Below the pieces are notes generated by a model. That model had not been told where the DNA came from. It saw only the letters and a list, made by a program, of their open reading frames with translations, and searched no databases. This document shows, piece by piece, positions 9,316-19,789 of a stretch of DNA of 64,000 nucleotides (position 1 is its first letter; the number at the start of each line of letters is the position of its first letter). The position numbers and the translations under genes are program-made. The stretch lies in the NCBI GenBank assembly GCA_019914945.1, contig CM034099.1:14683923-14747922 (forward strand), given 5' to 3'. The DNA is from Typha latifolia (taxonomy: Eukaryota; Streptophyta; Magnoliopsida; Poales; Typhaceae).

Positions 9316-10328
9316 GTGACATGATGTGTATCGAGTTTAGGGCCGGGTACCGTAGTCCAGCATAGTGGATGATACAGAGTTGAGACGGATGATTGTGATA
9401 GTGAGAGATATGTGGATTATATCTGGCTCTGACATATACGATTATCTAGTGGTTGGCATGCACCATGCATCATCATTGATGTGACTAGTATCATTGGATA
9501 ATAATTGTTATACATGATATGGTGTTATATTCGATGATACTATATGGTAATTTCATCATGTGTTATATATTTTCGGTTGAGGATATAATATGCTCATTCA
9601 TGAGAATTGATTTTATTCATATATATGTCATTGAGGATACATATATACATATTCATACATGGCATCATGTTGCTTTCTGATTTATATTATCCAGTACATG
9701 ATTTACTCTCTGTTTGGCATCACTGATTTGGGGTAAGGTCTATTCACTGAGCCTTTTGCTCATGACTCTCTTTATATTCTTTTCTAATCCCCTAAGATAT
9801 TATGATACGTGATAGCGACTTGAGATATCATGATGAGATATTTTAAAGCAAGGATGAGGTGAGCTATAGACGTGAAGCGGTATAGAAGATAATTTAACCA
9901 GACTTTGAGTTTTATCGTTGTTTGTTATATTTGTACCTTATTGTATCAGATGATGATTTATATAATACATGTCAGATTATAGAGCACTCGTGTATCAGTT
10001 GTTTAGTCATATCTTGATAGTTTGTTGTGGCCTGTGTGGGCCCTACCAGATTATGTAGTGGTCTAGTATATATTATTATGGACTTGGATATTCATATGTT
10101 AATAAGTTTATTTAGTTGATAGTATGATGTATTTGGTGATGGATTATGTGATTATGGGTAGGTTAACATGTTTTATTTAATGATGTCATGATTATATGTG
10201 CACAGGAGAGTATCTGTGCGTGACGGGCCCCGCCCGACCTGTCACGTGCGTCGCACATGCCGCGTGGGTGCGTGGGCGCGTGGGCACGTGGGCATGCACG
10301 TGCCCGTGCCGGGCGGGGGGGCATTATA

Positions 10329-12133
10329 ATAACAAGTCAATGCATAATAGGAATTAAAAGAAAATGATGCAATGTAGTCTTCAACCATGTAGTCAACATA
10401 TGCATACCCATGCTAATCTATCACATGCATATCAATGCTATAGATCAACTGGACATAAATTATAATAGTACAATCATCTCTAATCATCTCTATTTATTAT
10501 CATCATACTCATATCCCGGATCAGCCTAATCAGATGCATGATAAAATATGCTCGACTAAAATCATCTCTAGATAAAGTCATATAATCATGCTAGAGGCCA
10601 AAACATGCATATACATAATTATATAATATATCCTAATTTGAGAAAGGCATCTAGGAGATAAGACTACTTACCGCTGATCAGAAGATGCAAACCACGTATC
10701 CCTCACATCCGTCAATCAACCGAGTGACAACTCATCGCTAGCAAGGTCCATGGGTCTCAAATAAGGGGTTTGGGATCTGAAAATATTTAAGTAGTAGAAT
10801 ATTAGGTTTAGAATTCTTCTTTTTTATATTTTATTAAATATCTAGATTTAATTATAGATATAATTCTGGTAATATAAATATGCTATTATTATAAAATGCT
10901 ATCTATGGAATAAGAATAAAAGGTTTGTTCTTTTTATATAAAAGTAGTCTAAGTATATAATTATAAAATAATAATAAGAGGCTTATATATATAATTATGA
11001 AAATATAAGTATAGATAAAACCTAATTATAGTTAATCCTTTCGGTTCTTACTCTTTACTTTAATAATCGCTTAATATAGGTAAAATACTTATTATCCGAT
11101 CATATAAAAATACTTAAAAGCTTAGTATTTATTTTTATATAAAATAGTATATATCAATAAGGTGCTAGAAATACATTATATATATATAATGAAGGGTATA
11201 TTTATAAATCTCATGAATATAATTAATGAAGCTAAGTATTAATCTATTATATGCAAGTAATATTATATGTAAATATTACAATTAGGTGTCTATAATATAA
11301 TAAACTATTAATTCTACTAATTATATTATTATATATATATATATATCAATATAATTAATTTTCTATTTAAACTAATTGCATTAGCTACATAAAATTCTTA
11401 GTTAAAATGGAAAAAAATAAAGCTAAAATAAAACCCTTGACATAGTGCTAGGCTAAGCCTAGCATTGTTGTAGTCAGGAGACAGCAATTGAGGTAGGAGG
11501 AGAAGAAGAAAGGAAGAAAAAGGAGAAAGGAAAAAAAGAAGAAAGGAGGAGGAAGAAGAAGAGAAGAAGAAAGGAAGGACGGGGAGGAGGAGCCAGGCTA
11601 GTAGGGAGGGGCTCGGCCGCTGCTGGCCAGCCAGTGGCCGACCTCTCGTCGACAACTCGATTTCGGCGAATCTGAGAGAGAAAGAGAAAGAAATGGGGGA
11701 GAAAGAGAGAGAAAGAGAGAGAGAGAAAGAAAGAGAGAGAAAGAGAGAGAGAGAAAGAAAGAGAGAGAAAAAGAGGAGGAAAGAGGCTCACTGACGTTAG
11801 TGGAGGTGGCGGCGGCGACAAGCCCATGGAGTGGCGGCGGTAGTAGAGAGAAAGAGAAAGAGTGTTTGAGAGAGAGGGGGGGAGTGAGAGAGAGACCGAA
11901 AGAGAGAGAGAGAGCATCTGAGAGGGAGAGAGAATGAAAGGGAGAGATCGATAAAGAGAGAAAGAGGCAATGGTAGAAATGGGTAGCGGCGGCGAGTGGC
12001 CCCGGCTCGGCTAGCTGGCCGTAGCCAATTGGCTATGTAATGTGGCACCCCCCTCCCCCCCGTATCATGCAGCTTGCATGGCACTGTGGTCGGCCACGTC
12101 GTGCCCAATTTTTTTAAAGAACAAGTTATTACA
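10329..12133 (-). mobile_element. family T long LTR, 5' half (minus orientation)
   Basis: Read on the minus strand it starts TGTAATAACTTG at 12133, then shows the ggcacgacgtggcc block, the purine/pyrimidine tract (11486-11960, GA-rich on plus), the 19-base hairpin at 11446-11464, an AT-rich stretch and the gaccccttat/gtagtcttatctcc block (10640-10790). It ends at 10329, where its continuation is found at 6140 downward. Together the halves make a T LTR of about 3.2 kb without the hairpin arrays seen at 8235 and 9115, hence a different subtype. Confidence 0.75.
11446..11464. other. perfect hairpin in T LTR (minus copy)
   Basis: Arms tgctaggct and agcctagca pair exactly around one A. This is the positional equivalent of the hairpins at 7201 and 28817, with partly different arm bases. 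Confidence 0.85.
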
Positions 12134-12477
12134 CATCCCTCTTCTTTGGGATCTCAACCACTTCTTCCCCTTCATCTTTATCCTTTGGACAATATTACCT
12201 ATCCATTCTCATCTCCATTATCATCTATAACCCTAACATCCACTCCACCCGTCACCACCACCATCATCCGTAATATATCATATTTTAGTCATAGTTGTAT
12301 TTCGAATCTGCAAAATGCGTAAATACAAAAATGTAGATCAGAGAGTTACAGATCGATTCCATTTAGTTCGTAATTTTCTGACTATGGGAGAGAATTTGGT
12401 GAATATTTTTCCTCGGTTGTGCAGACTGTTTCCTAGAATAAATTCAGATCTTAAAGGAATCGTTTCGTAGCCTATCA
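12134..12477 (+). mobile_element. family G LTR, right part
   Basis: Continuation of the LTR begun at 4460, resuming after the T insertion. It ends CCTATCA at 12477, one base before a good primer-binding site. The 5-mers flanking the T insertion, tctcc and catcc, agree at three of five positions, compatible with an aged target-site duplication. No coding frame. Confidence 0.7.
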
Positions 12478-12478
12478 T

Positions 12479-12490
12479 TGGTATCAGAGC
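12479..12490 (+). promoter_or_regulatory. primer-binding site TGGTATCAGAGC (iMet tRNA)
   Basis: Exact match to the plant initiator Met-tRNA complement, one base after the LTR end at 12477. Its presence after an LTR that already follows a pol region and purine tract means that LTR has an internal region on both sides. Confidence 0.85.
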
Positions 12491-13023
12491 TTATCAATTT
12501 AGTATCGTAGACCCTATCAAGAGCCTGGTGATGCAAGGCTAGGTGGTGGCTAAACCGCCAATGGAGGGCTTGGTGGTGGTGGATTCCGGTTGGGTTCCTC
12601 CATAATCGACCCATGGGTGGTTGTCGAAACATGGCAAAACTTAGTAGGAAGGGGTAGCAAGGGGCTCTTCATTATGGTGTGGCTAAATTGGGATGGGAGG
12701 AGCCGTCATCAGTGGAGGGACTCCTAATTTCGGTCGCTAACAAGGTGTAGAAGGCGTCGTTCAGTTCCTCCACATCTCACACACCTCATGGTTGGCTTGC
12801 ATTTGTTGGATCATCATTTGAAGAGTTGATTGCTCTGACCCAGGGTCTCCGAGATCAGCCCCCATAGGTGGTGGATGACTTAGACTGGTTGTGTGGGTTA
12901 CTCAACGTCTAGCATTGGTTATCGCATGGGCACTTCCTCCTCCGAGATAGGGTTATCTTCATTTCTTCTCCTCAAGGCCATGGACCTTGTATCCACTACT
13001 AATGGAGGTCTAAGATTCAATGA
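12491..13023. other. two fused retroelement leaders, head to head
   Basis: About 530 bases lie between a plus-oriented primer-binding site on the left and a minus-oriented one on the right. The first 25 bases of each leader look alike when read outward from its site: both read gagctyat followed soon after by tagacc. No gag frame is visible. The switch of orientation must lie somewhere inside; I cannot place it exactly. Confidence 0.5.
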
Positions 13024-13035
13024 GCTCTGATACCA
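13024..13035 (-). promoter_or_regulatory. primer-binding site, minus orientation
   Basis: The plus strand reads gctctgatacca, the exact reverse complement of TGGTATCAGAGC. The LTR lies to its right, so the element it belongs to runs on the minus strand. Confidence 0.85.
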
Positions 13036-13036
13036 A

Positions 13037-13602
13037 TATTACAGACTAGATCTGGAATGATATATTCATAGGAAAATTATAAAATTTTAATGGGTGATAG
13101 CCTCACGAGTAGGGTTCTTTTAGCTCTAGTTTGAGTGGATTTGGAGTTTAGAGCAACTAGTTGTAGACAAACGGGTGAGGGAAGGTTGAAACGGGGATGA
13201 AGCAAATTATCTGATGTTGTGGCAGTTGTCGAAGGGCGGTGGATGGCCATGGAATAGTGGAGGTCATGCGTAAGATGGGTGGCTCATGGAGGAAGCTGGT
13301 AGCTAAAGTTTGGAAGCTTGAAAGAGTTCTAGGGTTAAGATATACCCCGAGAAAGTAAATAAAATCTAACAGCTATGATAAAAGATAAAGGCAAAATAAT
13401 AAATTGACTAAAACCAATATTCATTCAACACCCTAATTAATCCATGGCCTCTCTATAGGACTAGAGTCATATCGAATCGAATCCAATTCACCATATTGGG
13501 CTTATATATACAGGTTATTTGCTTTAGTTTAAATCTAAAAGCAATAAGCAAAATAAACTAACTTGACTCAACTAACTCAACCCATGTGGTCGAATCATAA
13601 TA
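13037..13602 (-). mobile_element. family G LTR (minus orientation)
   Basis: About 566 bp between the minus primer-binding site at 13024 and, on the right, a segment (13603-13650) whose minus strand resembles the pol end and purine tract of the element at 4430-4459 and at 25192. It carries no protein domain. It is flanked on one side by a primer-binding site and on the other by a pol end, as is the LTR at 4460-12477. Confidence 0.6.
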
Positions 13603-13999
13603 ATCCACCATACTTCTGACACATTGTTCTCAAGGTGATTAGTATGTAATTAGATTTTCTAGCTCATGTCATGCTCATGGGCCCACGAGTCTACATGCAA
13701 GTCTGGCTTAATTTGTTGACACAAGCTCAATGTGTCATTCCACCAATCATCCTCGAGCTCACATTTGGGCCCGTGTCATTTCACTAGTCATCTTTAGGCT
13801 CGCACTTGGGCCCAAAGTCATGCTCATGAGTTTGGAACTAGGTTTCATGAGGTGATCGAACCAGTTCGTAAAAATTCATCCTGCCTCGACATAGGCTCAC
13901 TTCATCCCTTCCACCCAATAGCCCAAACTATAACCCTAAGGTGAAAATGATTTTCAACCTAGGAGCACTGCCACAGGTCATTATAGCTATGGTGGCGAT
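13603..13999. other. unassigned; probable decayed element flank
   Basis: The first 40 bases read on the minus strand like the chromovirus pol end. The rest (tgggcccacgagtctac, agctcacatttgggccc) contains short repeated words but no recognisable domain, RNA gene or regulatory site. The hAT-type element at 14000 is inserted at its end. Confidence 0.4.
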
Positions 14000-14751
14000 T
14001 AGGGGTGTAAATCAGACGAGCCTAAGTGAGTCGACTCTTGCTTAGGCTCGGGTCAAAATTAATATTGAGCCCTCTAAAGATATTTAGGCTCGGCTTAGCT
14101 CAACTTGAGTTGAGCTAGACTGAGCTTGACCCAAGCCAAAGCAGAGCCCGAGCTTGATTATAGAAGGACAAGGAGGAGGCAGCGGGGCGACAACTTGTTG
14201 GGGCTGACGAAGAGGAGAAGGCAACAATGGCTTGTCGATGGAGGACAGTGAGGCGGGGCGAGGAGGTGAAAGAGGAGACTATGGGACGGTTTCTTGTCGA
14301 TGGAGGATGAGGAGGTTGAATGAGGAGGTGAAGGAGAAGGTATAGGAGGAAGATGAGGAGGCCAATGCCGAGGTCAAGGTCGAGTTGATAGAGGAGGAGG
14401 CTCACAGAAGAGGTCGGATGAGCCAATTGATGGAGGAGGAAGAGGAAATGAGGAGATTGGTTGTTGGGTTTGTTGGGAGTTTTTTATATTAGATTTAGGG
14501 TTAGGATTACATAGAGATAGGATAATAATAGCCATTAGATCAAATATCTAATGGTTATAAATTTATTTATATATATATAATATATATATATAATACTAAA
14601 TATTATATTTAAGCTAAGCTTATCGGGTTGAGCCTACGTGAGCTAGCTTTAGCTCAAGCTCAGCTCAAAATACAAATCGAGCCTTAAAGTAAGGCTCGGG
14701 CTCGACTCGACTCAAGCTAAATCGAGCCGCTCGTTTATTTTGACACCCCTA
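14000..14751. mobile_element. non-autonomous hAT-type DNA transposon
   Basis: A 752-bp unit with inverted ends TAGGGGTGT and ACACCCCTA, flanked by 8-bp direct repeats gtggcgat (13992-13999) and gtagcgat (14752-14759) that differ at one base. YAGGGGTG ends and 8-bp target duplications are hallmarks of the hAT superfamily. Sub-terminal gctcgg/gagct-rich motifs repeat in inverted orientation at both ends, as in hAT MITE-like elements. The interior is GAGGAG-rich and then TA-rich, with no transposase; a 103-residue minus-strand frame at 14115-14426 is composition-driven. Confidence 0.85.
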
Positions 14752-14759
14752 GTAGCGAT

Positions 14760-15960
14760 TGGGTAGGGTTGCTGGCCAATGATAATCAGTGTTCAGGGAG
14801 GGGGGTTTTCACGGCAGCGAATGGTAGTGAAACCCAAAATCAAGTTCGTGTTTGATTTACTACAGGAGCGGCTATGGCACTTCGTCGAGGGTCCACTAGC
14901 TCCTAGTGGATTCGAATAGGGCCATGGTCCCACTATAGTGTAGCCACAACGATGAAGAGGCCAATGGAAGGCACCCTGACATGGCTTAACTTGAGAGATA
15001 TCACGACGAGTGTGGCCATCGGGTTCGACCATAGGATGGTTGTCAATGGCTACGATAGCTAGAAGGCTCGCCATGCCATCGGTGGCTGTAGAAAGGTCGA
15101 ACTCACGGCCACATGTTGCAAGTTCACTATAGTGTGGAGGGTTGTTGATGGTGTTTTTCTCGCTGGTGCTAGCACGAAGGGTGGCCATGGTGATACAATC
15201 TCCCGTTAGGCTAAGGTTCGACCTATTCCGTTTTCAGATCTGGACAGAATCTAGCACGGAACTTTGGAAATGGATCTTGGAAGATTCAGCCATCAGATCA
15301 ATGTGAAATTTTGATATGTTATAGCCCTGAAAAAGAGATTTCCAACAAATCTAATTTTAGAGAAATCGGACGGTGGGATCTCGAGATATCATCCGAGAAG
15401 TAGATAAATATCAAGGAGTCCGTCTATGGATCCGTGGATGGAGGCACGAGATCCTAGGTGATGATGGATGGTGGTAGACCGGCAGTAATAGGGTGGCACC
15501 GGTGAGTAAGTGGTGGTGGAAGGATTATGAATGATGAAAGGGGTTAGGGCAAGGTAATAGATAGATTGGAAGAAAGAGAAGGAGTGGGCGACCCCTAAGG
15601 GACTAGGGTGAGTGGCCGGTCGAGGGAGGTTAGAAGTGGCGGCGCCGGGGAACGAGAGAATGAGAGAGAAGAAGAAGAAGGAGACTAGGGCAAAACTCAA
15701 TTCATTAGAGGCTAACCAAACTATTTAAAAATGGCAATTATTAATTGTAGAAATAGTGGATTTTTGCCGATCGCGTTCAAAAGCGTCGAATGCACATTTT
15801 ATGTTCTCTGTATTTGCGAACTGATGAAGGCATTTACAAATGAGTTTGAACGCACCCCACCCGCGTTCGAACGTGACATACGAAAAACTCCACGTTTGAA
15901 CGTGACATAGAGAAAACTTTTTTTTTTCTGAAATAAATAGTAAAACAAGAATAAAAGACA
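14760..15960 (-). mobile_element. family G LTR (minus), degenerate
   Basis: Shares with 126-1452 the ggatccgtgg-tggaggcacg block (about 15430) and the gactaggg...gggaggttagaag block (about 15600), and has a TATA-like stretch near 15720. From 15770 to 15900 it carries five versions of the gttcgaacg-type motif (for example cgcgttcgaacgtg). The right boundary, near 15960, is approximate. A frame at 14793-15188 has no recognisable domain. Confidence 0.55.
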
Positions 15961-16535
15961 CCCCTAAAGTGTATCCATGCTCGAGACGATATCGGTGAAG
16001 TCTAAATCATATCACATGGATTAGGTGTAGGTGGTCCAAGGAAGTTAATCGCGGTGGAAGCTTGAATCACCGCCAATGGAGAGATAGGATTTTGGATCAT
16101 AGCTTCCATCGTGGCTCGAGAAGATAGTGATGGGCCCATCATTAGAGGCTACTTCAATGTCGTGCCTGCTGCTAGGAAGGTCTACTGCGGTGATCAGAGG
16201 TCCATAGTGGATGGAGGAGGGGTTATGGCCTCAGTTTGGGCCAACAATTTCCCTCCTTCATGGGTTGGATTTTTCTTACTCTGGAGGGCCAGTTCCACCG
16301 TGGCCAATGATACTATTGAGTCCTTAAGGGAGGTCTGCATCTCCTTCAAGTTCTCCTTCAAATCGATCAATTTTTTTTAAATATCACCTTCACCCACGCT
16401 GGTGGCTTGTCGATGGCTGGTGGTGGTGGCATCGATAGACTTTCACAGTGATGGAGATGAGCTCCTGGTCCTCCATGGTAGTGATCTCTCTCGAGTTTGC
16501 CTTCGATTGTGTGTTTACATCGACCAAGGAATCAG
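15961..16535 (-). other. short internal region between two minus LTRs
   Basis: Only about 575 bases separate the LTR ending near 15960 from the minus primer-binding site at 16536, so this element has lost gag-pol or belongs to a small non-autonomous type. The 89-residue plus-strand frame at 16111-16380 is not similar to anything I recognise and is antisense to the element. Confidence 0.45.
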
Positions 16536-16547
16536 GCTCTGATACCA
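16536..16547 (-). promoter_or_regulatory. primer-binding site, minus orientation
   Basis: The plus strand reads gctctgatacca, an exact iMet site in reverse. The LTR begins immediately right of it (ctattatagaccc). Confidence 0.85.
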
Positions 16548-17383
16548 CTATTATAGACCCTTCCGATCAACGATTGAAGGTGTCTTTAAAACAAATGGTG
16601 AGAGTCTGAATATGGTCTCCAATTCACGATCCTTCCTCTTGTTTAGAAGGTAGGTTTACGATGAATCTTCAAGGTTAAGAGAGTCATTGGGATTTAATGG
16701 ATGGATCAGAATAAGATTTAGGGATTTGATAGATCCAAGATGGAGGATCGAATCTATTAGAATGAATCACTGAAATAGTGGCTGAGTGGTGCTGTTGCTA
16801 CTTAGCTAGGGTAGAGTGACAATGGTGATAGTGGTGCCGTTTGGTGGTGATGTAGAGCTGTAGGGGATATTTTAGGGAAGAAGGGAGGAGGGAGAAGGTG
16901 GACCATTCCTTAGGATCATAGGTGTGGTCAGACGAGGAGGTAGACGGCTTGGTCGGCCGAGGGTGGTAGTTGGCCAAGCATGGTGATGATGGACGAACAA
17001 TGGAGGAGTTAGAGAAAGTAAGATATCGACTAAGTTTTTTTAATAATCTAAGCATGCCTAACTCATGTGCACGTCACAACATTTATAGGTGGCTCTCTGA
17101 CTTGACTCGGTTAACTGAATTGAACAGGCTTGAGTTTGACTAATCCACATAAGCAATGACTAATACACATAAGCAAAGGACTAGAAAGCAAATGCACCTA
17201 ACATAGGGTTAAAATAGTAAAAGCAAACTAATAAGCAATTACAAAGATAAAATAATTAGATAACTAGCCAAAGGGATGAATGTAAATATCCCTGACCTCT
17301 CTCTCTCTCTCTAAGTACGAACTTAGCTAGTGTGCACTAGTTGAGCTCTCAAACTAGCATTAGGTAATACCAAGACAGGGTTC
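16548..17383 (-). mobile_element. family G-like LTR (minus)
   Basis: Follows the primer-binding site at 16536. It shares the taatctaagcatgcctaa block (about 17045) with 1060-1075 in the first LTR, and an acatttatagg TATA-like stretch near 17080. The last 100 bases include a short CT run. The upper boundary is unclear because another degenerate primer-binding site starts at 17384. Confidence 0.55.
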
Positions 17384-17397
17384 GCTCTTTGATATCA
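17384..17397 (-). promoter_or_regulatory. degenerate primer-binding site, minus orientation
   Basis: The plus strand reads gctctttgatatca, a worn reverse complement of the iMet site, followed by tTGATGTAG. The element at 33209 has the same order (ctctaatacca, then TGATGTAGG), so both belong to one LTR type. Confidence 0.45.
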
Positions 17398-17399
17398 AT

Positions 17400-18970
17400 T
17401 GATGTAGCCCAACACAAGGGTGCACTCTATCCAGGCTAGATTGGCAAAAAGGGCACCCTAATTTGAATTGGAGCGGTGCACCCTAAGGCTTTTAGGTGTG
17501 CATCGACTAGGATGATCAGGTTAGTGATTGCGTCTCAAGTCAGTTGGTCTGTGACCTAAGGTTAAAATGCCCAGCAATGATGGAGACAACCCTTTGAGGG
17601 GTTGTAGCAAAGCTAAGAGTAGTGTAGAGAATGCAATATTTTACCTTATGGCATCGTCATATTTATATTATGCATGTGTATATACTTTTATTTATTATTA
17701 GTAATGCAAGTAGCACATGTTAACTTTACTTGTTGTTCGACATGGTCACTCGTATCTTGATTCCTATTCATATCCTTAGCCATGATTATTTATGATAGCA
17801 TATATATATGATAATGATGTGTGTTCCATTATGCTTGTTTGTGCGGTATAATATCATGCTACTTGCACATGTTCACGATCATAAAGGAAGTAATTTTTGC
17901 ATCTCGATAGTGTGATGAAGTAGAGCCAAATGCTTGGAGGATAGTATTAGGTGCGATGCTGACTTATGTGATGGGCTTATGACTGAGGTCCTTAGTTTGT
18001 AGTAATAGATAATCAGTCATACTGTTCATCGGATAATAGGCTAGTGAGTTACTATTTGGCTTATGGGCGTGGCCCTATTAAGTCCAAGTGAAAGACTTGA
18101 TAATCTGAAATGATGTATATCTAGTTATATAGTGTTGCTATGGTCTATGGGCGGAGCTCGGTGTGAGCTTAAGTTTGAGAACATAATAGTCCGGATTGAT
18201 ACATATCATTTTATGGATTGCTATTGTAATTACACATTATATGAACCTAATGAGTATGTGGTGCTATTGCATTGATTTTCATTATGATGTGCATATTTAT
18301 TTTACAACCTATTACTTGAAATGAAAGAAAAGTTTTAACCAACCTACTCCTAACGGTCAAAGCAAGCCCTTTAATTCAATTCTTCATTCTTTAATTCAGA
18401 ATTAATCCAATCTCCCCAAGTACTATTATTGCATCTTTTTTTCATTATTTTTAGACTGTAGAAGTGGATACTTACTGGGCTTTATGCTCACTATCTTTTT
18501 GTAGAAATAATTTTAGATTAGTAAATGAGCTAAAATTCGTGGAGGAGAGTTGGCAAAGAATTGTCTTATATTTTTCTTAATTATTTATTCTTGTAAATTA
18601 AGCTAGATGACTTGTGGCCCCTACGTGAACACTTGTATATATTTTTAGATATGTATTTTGAGACTTATTGTGACTTTTGGTGTTATAAGCTTCTTTTGTT
18701 TATGTTATTTATAGAAATATGAGCTTTTTTTTTCAAATATTTACCTAAACTGAGGTCTCTTATTCAGCACATCGCTTATTCTCTTTATTTGATACTTGCT
18801 ATACTTAAAAATGGAAAATTGTCTTTTGCTTGATTATGTGTGTGAGTTTTTCATCTTATTATCTTCCATTAAATCTATATTCCTTCAATTTTTAATTGCA
18901 TGAGTTTAATGTTTGTGGGTAACGATACTCGCCCATCTAACCAGTCGCACTACATTCCTACAAGGCATGT
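17400..18970. mobile_element. LTR-like relics, mixed
   Basis: Starts as a minus-oriented LTR end (TGATGTAG). Further on it contains the plus-oriented tactgggctttatgctcact block at about 18473 and ttaagctagatgacttgtgg near 18600, typical of Del/Tekay-type LTRs. At least two LTR pieces are therefore joined; I cannot place the joint. No coding frame. Confidence 0.4.
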
Positions 18971-19789
18971 TGAGACAAATCCCATAACAATATTTTTTTT
19001 AAGAAATTTTCTATATAAGAAAAATCCTAAAAAATACCTAGAAATACCAAAAAAAGGAAAAAAAGAAAAAAAAACAAGAGAGAAAAAGGAAAGAATATAA
19101 AAAGAAGAAGCTATTATATATAGCTAATCATATTGACGTGGCTACTCTATGACTCTTCCTTATTTAAGTTATTTTCAATCTTATAATTCTGAAATAATTA
19201 TATTATTTAAATATTAATTTATTCAATCTCATAATTTATATATCTTAGTAATTATGTAATTGACATTTCATAATTATATCCGGCTAAGTTAGATATGAGT
19301 AACATTTTTAAATTGTAATTTTGATAGAATTAGAAACAAAGAATAATATTCATTTACCAACGTGTAATACTAAATATCCTTGATTACTTTAAGAATAATG
19401 CTAACTCTAAAATAGATATTCTTATTTATTATTCTCAAATAGTGTCTTTATTTTATTTTAATAATAATTAATTTTATGTTTACTTGTATTCTAAATTAAA
19501 AGTATAATAATTATATTTGATGTGATATAAAGTGAAAGAAAAGATAAATAAATATTATTTTTTATGAATTACTATGAATATTATTTGATTTGATATAAAA
19601 TATGTTGGTGAGATAGAAATAGTAAATAATTGGGTTAGTGCGTGTGGTATAACAATATAATTTTGATAAATAATATTTGTATTAGGTTATCATAATATTT
19701 AGCTGTCATTAAAAAAAAAAAAAATTATATTTTAGAATAAGAAAAAAAATATTGATGAAGTTGAACGGGGTAGTACATAATAAATTCTA
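18971..19789. other. AT-rich stretch, nothing recognised
   Basis: Poly-A-like and AT-rich DNA with no domain or RNA gene. A small inverted pair (acggggtag ... ctacccgccccgt) spans 19764-19800. Confidence 0.6.

Larger units (their letters stand above)
7660..9400 (+). repeat. tandem duplication, two about 0.85-kb copies offset 879 bp
   Basis: The sequence from about 7665 (cagatctcgacccc) to about 8490 is repeated from about 8548 (ttagattccgacccc) to about 9370, including the agtagtcttatcccctagac block, the ttttggcctccagcatgatt block and the hairpin array. The two copies are visibly similar but not identical. T copies at 10640-10790 and 63860-64000 start the same module (the gaccccttt block followed by gtagtcttatc), so the duplication arose within this copy or its lineage. 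Confidence 0.85.
6556..10328 (+). mobile_element. family T long LTR, nearly complete (plus)
   Basis: About 3.77 kb with no protein-coding domain, starting TGTAATAACCC and ending near GGGGCATTATA. Other copies end GTTACA, so the pair forms an imperfect TGTAA/TTACA inverted terminus typical of LTRs. In order it holds a polypyrimidine tract (6757-7104), palindromes near 7123 and at 7201, a TA microsatellite, an AT-rich stretch, two 879-bp-offset duplicons each with a hairpin array, and an actgagccttttgctcat motif at about 9746. Tekay/Del-type chromovirus LTRs often carry a similar TACTGGGCTTTATGCTCAC block, as at 18470, so Ty3/gypsy origin is my inference. Flanking 5-mers do not match, so no target-site duplication is visible. 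Long Ser/Leu/Phe-rich frames here come from the microsatellite. Confidence 0.7.

Noticed and set aside
11398..12108. Overlapping minus frames rich in Leu/Ser/Pro
   Set aside because: These are the reverse-oriented T tract and do not resemble any protein.
18900..19100. 66-residue plus frame ending Lys-rich
   Set aside because: Ends in an A-rich tract; composition effect.
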